The position numbers and the translations under genes are program-made. A model generated the notes under the pieces. The model saw only the letters and a list, made by a program, of their open reading frames with translations. It had not been told where the DNA came from and searched no databases. Positions 42,714 through 50,665 of a DNA stretch of 64,000 bases are shown here, piece by piece; position 1 is the first letter of the stretch; every line of letters begins with the position of its first letter. This DNA is from an uncultured Prevotella sp. (GTDB lineage: Bacteria > Bacteroidota > Bacteroidia > Bacteroidales > Bacteroidaceae): NCBI GenBank assembly GCA_946540435.1, contig CAMNII010000006.1, forward strand, positions 1 through 64,000, given 5' to 3'.

Positions 42714-42949
42714 ATGCTACCATCTCCCTTAGTTACAGTTTTGTCTCCACGACGCCGTCCTGCCGCACGATGCGCAGAGAAAAAAACTCCCAAACTCCCA
42801 AACTCCTTAGAACAATAACAAATCTCTATGGAGTAAAGGAGTAAAGGAGTGGCTGCGCGCCGGACGCTGCCCAGGTGGTTCACCCCGTCTGCCATGACCG
42901 TGCAGACAGGAAGCAACAACAGGCAATATGTCAGGAATCTTCTAAACAT
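42701..42949 (-). pseudogene. Short signal-peptide ORF, probably decayed
   Basis: 82 codons. The first ~22 residues (MFRRFLTYCLLLLPVCTVMA) form a good signal peptide. The remainder is low-complexity and Arg-rich, overlaps the next gene by 13 nt, and is partly encoded by short tandem repeats at 42786-42850. It probably represents the start of a gene disrupted by repeat insertion or deletion; a genuine small secreted protein cannot be excluded. Confidence 0.35.
42786..42850. repeat. Two short 8-nt tandem tracts
   Basis: ACTCCCAA-type units at 42786-42806 and GGAGTAAA-type units at 42830-42850 lie close together within the decayed ORF. Similar simple tracts are common in Prevotella-like intergenic DNA. 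Confidence 0.6.
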
Positions 42950-42974
42950 TCATTTTTTTACACTGCAAGATAAG

Positions 42975-43418
42975 TTACTCAGGCTTATAAATAACCTCCC
43001 AAAAATTTCCCTGCGGGGCTTCCTTCTCTGTTAATATCAAAACTGTATCTACGAAAGATTTGTCTAACGTCTTCTCCCACTTTTCTATATCCTCCCATTT
43101 GTCGTCAATTGCTACAAGTATGGTATCTCCTATCCAACCATGTTCGAACAGATATTTCCAATAATGATCACCTTGTAAAACTGGAAGGTATATTGATTCT
43201 TCTGCGTGTACATAGTCGCGCTGAGGTACAAATTCTATTTTACAAGAATCCGTCAGTGAATCAACATAACAAACTTCAAAAACAAGTTGTTTGGTTGATT
43301 TATTCTCAAACCCAATCCAGTAATAATTCTCAAACATATCAATAGGATCCATCGTTAATCCAAGTTTTCCACAACTCCATAGGCATAATGCACAAACAAA
43401 CAGGAAGATTTTCTTCAT
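42975..43418 (-). CDS. Small lipoprotein, candidate immunity protein of the RHS locus
   Basis: About 147 residues from the ATG at 43418 (43433 is an alternative). Signal MKKIFLFVCALCLWSC with a lipobox Cys16. The mature protein is acidic and beta-rich (YYWIGFENKSTKQLVFEVCY, FVPQRDYVHAEESIYLP) with a helix KWEDIEKWEKTLDKSF. No family recognised. It starts 38 nt downstream of the RHS stop on the same strand and shares its A/T-rich composition. Immunity genes of polymorphic toxins typically sit in this position, and a lipoprotein would suit a toxin that acts outside the cytoplasm. Confidence 0.7.
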   Translation of the reverse strand: MKKIFLFVCALCLWSCGKLGLTMDPIDMFENYYWIGFENKSTKQLVFEVCYVDSLTDSCKIEFVPQRDYVHAEESIYLPVLQGDHYWKYLFEHGWIGDTILVAIDDKWEDIEKWEKTLDKSFVDTVLILTEKEAPQGNFWEVIYKPE

Positions 43419-43456
43419 AACACTGTACTCCATTGTTTATAAATAATTATTTGTTT

Positions 43457-46400
43457 TTATCTGCTTTGAATATAATATAGAATCTTGCTTATAGATATTG
43501 GGAAAGTTTCGTCTCCCCAATCCTTCCCCCGTTTTTTGAAATAATCTCTGGCCTTTTTGTTCGCACTCATCTCAAACCATTTGGTCATATGTTTTTTTAC
43601 TATAAATACTCCTTTATGAGGCTCAATTTCTACCACCTTCGCATACCATCCTTTGTTTTTCTCTGCACTGATAAGGCTTGGTATACCAACAGAAAACAGG
43701 TAACCCCATCCATACTCCTGACTCTGAAGATAATGGCCGTATTCATGTCCGAAAACGGGATGTTCCCATGGAGCAAAATTTCCATGTTCATCAGTCGGCC
43801 AAGGCCCAGGGGCTTCGATGTTGATAAAACTGCCCAACGTAACTCCACCAAAGCCTCCATTTTCGACTTCTCTGTAAACATATGTGGCACCATCGTAATA
43901 GCCTACATTATCTATTGAATGCTGATAGAAACGGAATTCTGTAAATACCCGACCTGCAATCGTCTGAGGCAGTTCCCAAGTGAAACGAGATATCCTTTGT
44001 AAAGGCTTACCTTTAAAGAACATGCCCCAGTCAACTTTTAAATAGTTTACTCCATTTTTCCATGTTTCTTTGAAAACGTTGGAAAAACTGCCACCCTTAG
44101 TGATGAAATGCCACAATCCATGAACAAATCCTGTTAAAAAACCTGTGAACCCGAAAAACTCCCCACTGGGATCTGTATACTTCAGCGGGTTGTTCAGGCA
44201 GTAGGAGTAGCGGTTGAAACTCTGCGAGAGGTCGGGCAGCTGGACATAGTTGTCAGGTGAGAGAAAACGACCCAGCAGCGGGTCGTACATACGCCCATTC
44301 ATGTTAATAAGTCCGAACTCCGGCAGCATCTCATGGCCGGTGTAGCCTCGGTAGATGCCGATGCTGTCGCGGCTGACGGTCTGACGACCCCATGCGTCGT
44401 AGTCGGCATGAAAGACGCTCGTCAGGTCGCCGTCGGCCTTCATCACCTCGCGGATGCTGCCCAGGTGGTCGGTGGCAAGATAGTAGAGTCTGCCTGCGCC
44501 ACCCTGCCTGACATACAGCACGTCGCCGGGCAGCCAGTGGTATTTCTTCGTGGCCACGGCAGGGATGCCGGGATGCGGTCCGAAGCTGTCCACTTCCTCG
44601 TAGTCGCCGTAATAGCGGATGAGGCGACGGGTGAGGCCTGTGTCGGTGAATGCCGTCTTCCACCGCGTCTCGTCGGGGCCGTAGGTAATGACCGCCTCGC
44701 GTGCCTGCTGGTGGATACGGGTGGCCTGCCCGATGCCGTTGTAGGTGATGGTCTGAGGGATGTCACTGACGAGACCGGCGGTATTCTCCACGCCCGTCAC
44801 GGCATGGGGCTTGCCGCTGTCGTAGCTGTAGCTGCCGAGTCCCGTCTTCGAGAGGATATTGCCGCCATCGCCATAGCTGACGGACAGCAGGGTGGAGCTT
44901 CCCTGTGTGACGGCGGTCAGGCGGTCAAGGCTGTCGTAGGTGAAGGACTCTGTAATGCCGCCGATTGTCCGAGAGGTGAGGTTGCCCGTCTGATGGTCGT
45001 AGGTGAAGGTCATCTCATGGACGGGGGTTCCTAACAGCACGCCGGGTGTGCCGGGGTCGGTTATCATGGTGTCTACCGGAAGGCTGCCGTGGTCTCCAAT
45101 TCCGTTCAGGCCGTCACCGGAGAGCAGTCCGCCATCGACAGGAGAGATGGTTATCGGGGTGTAGTTCGTGCGTGAGACGAGGCGTCCTTTCTTGTCGTAG
45201 CCGTGACTGAGGCTGCAGCCGCCGTTCAGGTGCCAGTAGATGTCTGCCCCGTTTTTGCCGCCCAGTGTCCATGCCTGTTGTCCGTCCACGGTCATGCCCT
45301 TGCGGTATCCGTAGCAGTCGTAGGTGTAGGCCACGGTGACGGTGTCGGGATAGGTCACCGTGGCGAGGCTGCCGTCAGGGTTATAGCTGTAGGTGAAGAG
45401 ACGGGGGGAGTTGTCGGCCGTACGTGTCTCACTGACAATGCGGCCATAGCCATCGTAGGCGTAGCTGACGGACATGCCGGTGTTATACTCTGACGTGAGC
45501 CGCATGGCACTGTTGCCTGAAGTGCCGTAGGTACGGGCGATGCTGTTGCCGTCGTAGATCTTCCGCTGCTCCCGTCCGAACTTGTCATAGGTGTACGTGA
45601 CGGTCTTTCCCCTGGCGTCTGTCTGACGGGTGATGTTGCCAAGCACGTCATAAGCGGTGGTCATGGTGCCGGCATCGGGGTCGGTAAGGGTCAGGCGGCG
45701 CCCTGCCTGGTCGTAGGTCATCGTGACGGTGCTGCCAGCGGTCGTCACGCTTCGCGGCAGTCCCTGGGAGTTATACAGGTAGCTGACGGTGGCCACTGGG
45801 TCGGAGGAGGTCTTGACGTTTCCCCATGCGTCATAGGTCTTCGTATAGGTGCGGCCTCCGATGGTCTCTGTCGAGGAGCGCAGCCCGTAGGAGAAGGTTG
45901 ATGTCGATCCGGTGTCGTCGCTCACCTGTGTTATTCGGTCGCGGGCATCGTATGTATAGCTGGTCGTCAGGGTACGCTCGCCCTGCTGCTCCGTCTTTGT
46001 GTGCAGCCGTCCGCGTGTATCGTAGCTGTTGGTTGTCTTGACCACGATGCCGCCAGCTCCGCGCGTCTCGGTGGACAGCTCACGGCCGGTGCTGTCGTAG
46101 GTAGTCTTTACCCACGGCTGTGAGATGCCGCGCCGGAGGGTGAAGTATCCGTCGGCGGTGCGTCCGCGGTCATACTGCGTGCGGTGGCCGGTCGGTGCCG
46201 TCGTCGACAGGCGGTTGCCCCAGCCGTCATAGGCATGCGTGGTGGTGAGGGGCTGGGCTGTGTTGGTCAGGTCTGTCTCGGTGAGCATGTTGCCCCAGGT
46301 GTCGTAGGTATACTGCTTACGGCCGGCTATGGTTCCGTTATTCGTCTGTATGTACGTGGCAGCAGGGAAGCGGTGAGTAGCATCATATTCCGTCACGTGG

Positions 46401-49400
46401 CTGATGCGGATGGTGGGATGGCCGGAGTCGACGGTGGCCGTGAGGTTGCCCCATGAGTCATACTCGTTCAGCGTGACATAGGATGCGGCTGTGCCGGCAT
46501 GATGAACGACACGGGTGGGACGGGCAAAGGCATCGTAGGTGATGAGGGTGGTGTCGGTGAAGGAAATGTCTTCATCAGGATGTTTTCTTTTTTCAATAAT
46601 TTTACAAGGAAGATTCTGACTGAGACAGCATATATAGTCAGAGTATTCCTTCTCCTTTAAAGATCCCGTCAGGATATCTTTCTCTTGTTTCCTGTTCAGA
46701 TTGAAAGAGTTTTCGTCAAATACCGAACTGATGATGGTCGTGCCGCCGTCAAAGTCGGTCACGATAATACTGTCAGGATACTGGAAATAATGTCGACCGT
46801 GCAGGTATGTATGGTAATAATTCCAATACTCTTTAGGAAGATAGCTATAATGAGTTGTCGTGGTGGATATCTGACCAGATGAAATATATGTCTGCCGCTC
46901 CGACTCTGGCTTGCATACCTGGAGGTTCCAGTCTGTAATTTCATTCTTAACTTGTAGCCCGGTCGTCTGATTGATGGTATAAATACCCTCAAAGCCAAGC
47001 AATCCGAGCCCTTGCCGATGTTTCTTCAGACCTTTATAAGAATAGTCCGTCCTTATGCTGTCAAGGATGCCATTCGATTGTGTGACGGATGCGGTCACGT
47101 TGATGGGCAAGCACCCTTCTGACAGAGGGAAGGCTGACTGAAGGCCGGGGGAATATAGAGCAGGATTACTCAGGTTGCCATAGGAAAAAGACATCCGGTT
47201 TCCCAGACCGTCATCTAAACGCAGGATTTTCCCATTGCTACAGTCGGTATCCTCTGCCTGATAGAAACGCCAGCGGTTTTGCAGGCCGCCACCGCTGAAA
47301 ATATCTTTTCCGTAATTGGCAAGGCTCACCTGCCCTTTTCCCAAAAAATGACCGGCAACTACATGGCGTGGGGAAACATCATCCTGGTCTGTAAATTCAC
47401 AGGAGCGGAAAGATGTCAGGTTACTTCCTGTCGATTTCAGCCAACGACAGACAGTCTTCACATAAGTCGTGCCATTAAATACTTTTTTCGCCATGAAGAC
47501 ATCTGTCCTCCCGTCGCTGTCGAAGTCATTGACATGACAGAAAAAGTTCCCGTCTTTCAAACTTTCTTGATTGTCATATAGGCCATTCATTGCAGAGGGA
47601 GAGACTTGCTGCAGGGTAAATCCGCAGTTACCGTTTCCAAAGGCCAGATACCAGTTCTGATTATAGCCGAATTCGTAGCTGTGCATCAAAAAGTCCGTAA
47701 CCCCGTCTCCGTTGAAATCACCAGGGAACATCCGCTCAGGCGCCCAGTTAAAGCCGTCGTTGAAAAACGCCACCATGCTGTTGTCATTAAAAGCATATGG
47801 AAGGCCGATTCCTTTATTAAGGAATATTCTGTAGCCGTTCTTGAAGAATACACCAAGGTCTTCCATTCCGTCACCGTTGAAGTCGGAGGCAAAGAGATGG
47901 CGCGGATAGCCCGGTATTTCCAAAGTGAAGGTTTCATCACTGACAAAGCCACCTATGCCGTTGGTATTATAATAGACTATATGGCAACAATTATCTGCGC
48001 TGTTTTCCTTTCTCTCCAGGATAAACAGGTCGTCATGTCCATCATTGTTGAAGTCTGCCGCCACATGCAGGGGAGGTATGTCAGAGCCCGACATACTACC
48101 GTAGATAATCTCAGAGGGAAATACGACACCTGATGCCATCGCCTCTGAACCTATAATACAACTGTACGAAGTTTGAAAGTTCCCTTCTTCATCTCCCCAA
48201 TAAGAATAGAACACATCGGACTTCCCGTCTCCATCAAAATCAAGGACTATCGGTCCTGTGTCCTCGTTCGAGTTTGAACTGTTGTTCATTATATTCGGTG
48301 GAAGCTTGAACATCCTCTTCTTTTCAAAGGCAACAGAACCATCAGTATTCAATTCTGCACGCTGGCATATGGCAAAGGTGTAATTTGAACGATTAGCACC
48401 ATTTTGCTCATATCCGGTTCTTATTTTTATGATATCGGAAAGACCGTCACCATCAAAATCTGCGCTAATGAGGCAGTGATAGCCGTCATCGAAATGATAG
48501 GAACTTCCATATGAGGGCTCGCTAATGCTGCATGAGACTTCTTCATATTCTATACCAGGAAATGGTGACCATGTAAAACGTGTAGGAGAAAGGTTCGTTC
48601 CTCCTGCATCTGAAAGAGTAAAGGATGTCAACTGTGACCATCCACTTCCTGCGGCAACCTGATAGCCTGCATGATAAGTACGAAGAGTATGGCCTTCATG
48701 CCTGACAGAAATGGAAGACAGACGTTTGGTAACGGAAAGAGGTATTCCGCACACGTAAGTCACACGCTCGTCAGGTCGTAACTCATAAGTAAAGTCTATG
48801 CTGGTCGCCCCATCATTATAAGTTATGGACGCAGGATCTACATACCGGCCACTGGCGCTGTCTGTATACGTAAAGTCTATCCTGTTGCCCTCAGCATCCT
48901 CAACTGCGTCAAGGTACCACGCATACACAACTGTTGTTTCTGCCTCCCTGTATAGCTGGGAAGACGGAGTGCTACCATAATAATACGTATTGCCGTCGCT
49001 TGAGTGGTATACAAAAAAGTAATAGCTACCTGTATACAAATAGTCTAAAGTCTCCTGAGGACTGCCATCGATAGCATACATTGTTCCAAATCCAGGCTCA
49101 CCCATTCGGACAAGGCGCCTGCCGTCGATATAAAATGCATCATCATTGGAAAAGGTAACTCCTTTGGCCGAGCCGTCATGATAGACCGTCCGGGGACCGC
49201 GTGTGATACAGCTCAGGCCTGTAATGCTAAAGCCGTAGCCCACGACGCCGTTGCCTGCCTGACTGTTGTAGGCTATACCTATCTGTGGCTGGAGACCGTT
49301 CACGCCGGGAGGGCACTCTATGGGCATGCTGTAGGTGGCGGCACCGAGGGGAGAGACGGCAAAAGTGCCGGGTACGGACCCGACGGACAGACCGATGCCC

Positions 49401-49534
49401 GTCGTGTCGGGACTTGACGTATATCCGAAACTGTCAGGAACCGGTGCCTGAAGTTGGGGGATGGCAGGCTGTGCCGACAGCAAAGCCGACATCAGGGAGG
49501 ACAGTACCGAGAGAATAAGTATTCTTGCCTTCAT
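43457..49534 (-). CDS. Giant secreted RHS/SpvB-like protein with HEYGH metallopeptidase-like tip
   Basis: 2025 residues. Sec signal (MKARILILSVLSSLMSALLSA). A SpvB-like N-terminal part follows (GAATYSMPIECPPGVNGLQP, IAYNSQAGNGVVGYGFSITG), then FG-GAP/VCBS-like repeats (~370-800; DFDGDGLSDI, DFNGDGVTDFLMHS). YD/RHS repeats run from ~1000 to 1750 (TYDKFGREQRKIYDG, YSYNPDGSLATVTYPD). The conserved core end comes next (NGRMYDPLLGRFLSPDNYVQ, NNPLKYTDPSGE at ~1788). The remaining ~235 residues are a variable tip with HPVFGHEYGHYLQSQEYG, His1930-Glu1931-x-x-His1934, a zincin signature. The layout is that of a polymorphic toxin; the target is unknown. Confidence 0.9.
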   Translation of the reverse strand: MKARILILSVLSSLMSALLSAQPAIPQLQAPVPDSFGYTSSPDTTGIGLSVGSVPGTFAVSPLGAATYSMPIECPPGVNGLQPQIGIAYNSQAGNGVVGYGFSITGLSCITRGPRTVYHDGSAKGVTFSNDDAFYIDGRRLVRMGEPGFGTMYAIDGSPQETLDYLYTGSYYFFVYHSSDGNTYYYGSTPSSQLYREAETTVVYAWYLDAVEDAEGNRIDFTYTDSASGRYVDPASITYNDGATSIDFTYELRPDERVTYVCGIPLSVTKRLSSISVRHEGHTLRTYHAGYQVAAGSGWSQLTSFTLSDAGGTNLSPTRFTWSPFPGIEYEEVSCSISEPSYGSSYHFDDGYHCLISADFDGDGLSDIIKIRTGYEQNGANRSNYTFAICQRAELNTDGSVAFEKKRMFKLPPNIMNNSSNSNEDTGPIVLDFDGDGKSDVFYSYWGDEEGNFQTSYSCIIGSEAMASGVVFPSEIIYGSMSGSDIPPLHVAADFNNDGHDDLFILERKENSADNCCHIVYYNTNGIGGFVSDETFTLEIPGYPRHLFASDFNGDGMEDLGVFFKNGYRIFLNKGIGLPYAFNDNSMVAFFNDGFNWAPERMFPGDFNGDGVTDFLMHSYEFGYNQNWYLAFGNGNCGFTLQQVSPSAMNGLYDNQESLKDGNFFCHVNDFDSDGRTDVFMAKKVFNGTTYVKTVCRWLKSTGSNLTSFRSCEFTDQDDVSPRHVVAGHFLGKGQVSLANYGKDIFSGGGLQNRWRFYQAEDTDCSNGKILRLDDGLGNRMSFSYGNLSNPALYSPGLQSAFPLSEGCLPINVTASVTQSNGILDSIRTDYSYKGLKKHRQGLGLLGFEGIYTINQTTGLQVKNEITDWNLQVCKPESERQTYISSGQISTTTTHYSYLPKEYWNYYHTYLHGRHYFQYPDSIIVTDFDGGTTIISSVFDENSFNLNRKQEKDILTGSLKEKEYSDYICCLSQNLPCKIIEKRKHPDEDISFTDTTLITYDAFARPTRVVHHAGTAASYVTLNEYDSWGNLTATVDSGHPTIRISHVTEYDATHRFPAATYIQTNNGTIAGRKQYTYDTWGNMLTETDLTNTAQPLTTTHAYDGWGNRLSTTAPTGHRTQYDRGRTADGYFTLRRGISQPWVKTTYDSTGRELSTETRGAGGIVVKTTNSYDTRGRLHTKTEQQGERTLTTSYTYDARDRITQVSDDTGSTSTFSYGLRSSTETIGGRTYTKTYDAWGNVKTSSDPVATVSYLYNSQGLPRSVTTAGSTVTMTYDQAGRRLTLTDPDAGTMTTAYDVLGNITRQTDARGKTVTYTYDKFGREQRKIYDGNSIARTYGTSGNSAMRLTSEYNTGMSVSYAYDGYGRIVSETRTADNSPRLFTYSYNPDGSLATVTYPDTVTVAYTYDCYGYRKGMTVDGQQAWTLGGKNGADIYWHLNGGCSLSHGYDKKGRLVSRTNYTPITISPVDGGLLSGDGLNGIGDHGSLPVDTMITDPGTPGVLLGTPVHEMTFTYDHQTGNLTSRTIGGITESFTYDSLDRLTAVTQGSSTLLSVSYGDGGNILSKTGLGSYSYDSGKPHAVTGVENTAGLVSDIPQTITYNGIGQATRIHQQAREAVITYGPDETRWKTAFTDTGLTRRLIRYYGDYEEVDSFGPHPGIPAVATKKYHWLPGDVLYVRQGGAGRLYYLATDHLGSIREVMKADGDLTSVFHADYDAWGRQTVSRDSIGIYRGYTGHEMLPEFGLINMNGRMYDPLLGRFLSPDNYVQLPDLSQSFNRYSYCLNNPLKYTDPSGEFFGFTGFLTGFVHGLWHFITKGGSFSNVFKETWKNGVNYLKVDWGMFFKGKPLQRISRFTWELPQTIAGRVFTEFRFYQHSIDNVGYYDGATYVYREVENGGFGGVTLGSFINIEAPGPWPTDEHGNFAPWEHPVFGHEYGHYLQSQEYGWGYLFSVGIPSLISAEKNKGWYAKVVEIEPHKGVFIVKKHMTKWFEMSANKKARDYFKKRGKDWGDETFPISISKILYYIQSR

Positions 49535-49567
49535 TGTTTAGTCACGTATTAGGTTTTTGATATACGG

Positions 49568-50005
49568 TTATTTCTTGACAATCCGCCACGTCTGGTCGTA
49601 ACGCCCACAGCGGACACGGATGAGATAGACTCCCGCAGGACGGGTGTTGAGGTCGATGTAAGCTATGCCGTCGGAGGCAAAGGCTGCAGATACGATGCGG
49701 TGGCCGCCAGTGGTGAAAGCTGTGGCAGAGGCTGAGGAAAGTTCTTCCCCGTCGGCTCCAATGATAGTGATCTCCACACGACCCGAAGAACCGTCAGCGC
49801 TGACATGCACTTGCAGTGTCTGAAACACTTCGGCCACGGAACTCACGTCACTTTCCGTCAAAGGCTTGGCCTGTGACAGCACTACCTCACGGGATACACG
49901 GTTGCCCGAAGCGTCGTAGGCATAGCTCACGCTCTGTGCCCTGAGGTCTGCTACTGTGAAAAAGACCAGCAGGCTTAACACAATGAATGATAATTCCCTA
50001 TTCAT
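49568..50005 (-). CDS. Small secreted protein with RHS-like motif and type IX-like sorting end
   Basis: 145 residues. Signal peptide (FIVLSLLVFFTVADLRAQ). Directly after it comes VSYAYDASGNRVSREVVL, a single YD/RHS-type repeat like those in the neighbouring giant protein. The C-terminal ~80 residues (VEITIIGADGEELSSASA, RPAGVYLIRVRCGRYDQTW, RIVKK) resemble a type IX secretion sorting domain. It starts ~60 nt after the DUF3244-like gene and ends 33 nt before the RHS gene, so they likely form one operon. Its role is unknown. Confidence 0.75.
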   Translation of the reverse strand: MNRELSFIVLSLLVFFTVADLRAQSVSYAYDASGNRVSREVVLSQAKPLTESDVSSVAEVFQTLQVHVSADGSSGRVEITIIGADGEELSSASATAFTTGGHRIVSAAFASDGIAYIDLNTRPAGVYLIRVRCGRYDQTWRIVKK

Positions 50006-50019
50006 TATTTATAACGTTG

Positions 50020-50027
50020 CAAAGATA
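50020..50027 (-). promoter_or_regulatory. -7 box before the small RHS-motif gene
   Basis: Minus-strand TATCTTTG 15 nt before the ATG at 50005. No -33 element at the normal distance, so this may be weak or fortuitous. Confidence 0.4.
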
Positions 50028-50065
50028 ATAAAATATTTCAAAACGAGAAAAGGCAGTTCCTTTTT

Positions 50066-50506
50066 TTACAATTCTATCTCGCCGTAGTAACAGCCGCCGT
50101 CATCGTCGGCGAAGACGAGGGTCAGGGAGCCTGTGAGCCACTCGGGGAGGACGATGGCCTGTTCATCGGCCCATACCTCAGCGGTATATACGATGGCGTT
50201 TACTTCATTAATAATATATAATGTGTACCCAACGAACTGACCGTAGGCGTAGAGGATATGCCCGTTGAGGGAGACGTAATGCGGACGGATAGGAGCTTTG
50301 GGACCACTGGGAATAGTAGGTAAGTTAGGGTAGCCGGGTCTAAATATCCCAACGCTGTCTTCAACAAACTGTCCTGGTGCCAGGACCACGACTGACTGAT
50401 TAAAATCACCCCCAATGCTGTCATTGGGCAAAACACCATTTTGGGCAACGGCAAAACATGTGCCCATCATGGTCAGCGTGAACAGAATAACAATTTTGTT
50501 TTTCAT
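50066..50506 (-). CDS. Small secreted beta-sandwich protein, DUF3244-like
   Basis: 146 residues with a signal peptide (MKNKIVILFTLTMMGTCFAVAQ). The C-terminal half (VSLNGHILYAYGQFVGYTLY, VYTAEVWADEQAIVLPEW, LTGSLTLVFADDDGGCYYGE) has the strand pattern of the small DUF3244 proteins seen in Bacteroides and Prevotella. Family membership is by recognition only. It lies between the TPR regulator gene and the RHS-motif gene, with its own promoter at 50553-50585. Confidence 0.65.
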   Translation of the reverse strand: MKNKIVILFTLTMMGTCFAVAQNGVLPNDSIGGDFNQSVVVLAPGQFVEDSVGIFRPGYPNLPTIPSGPKAPIRPHYVSLNGHILYAYGQFVGYTLYIINEVNAIVYTAEVWADEQAIVLPEWLTGSLTLVFADDDGGCYYGEIEL

Positions 50507-50552
50507 TTTCTTTGTCTCTTTGTTTTTAGGGTTAAAGGTTCTTTTCCGTCGA

Positions 50553-50585
50553 CAAATTTAGGAATAATAACTACAAAAAGACAAA
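50553..50585 (-). promoter_or_regulatory. Promoter of the RHS locus (DUF3244-like gene onward)
   Basis: Minus-strand TTTG (50582-50585), 21 nt, TAAATTTG (50553-50560), about 47 nt before the ATG at 50506. It can serve the DUF3244-like, RHS-motif and RHS genes as one transcript. Confidence 0.65.
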
Positions 50586-50665
50586 AAATGAAGCCAGAAA
50601 AAAGTCTCAAAAAAATCTCAAGACTGGAAATATGTTGAAATTCAAACAATTATGAATTCCTGTTG

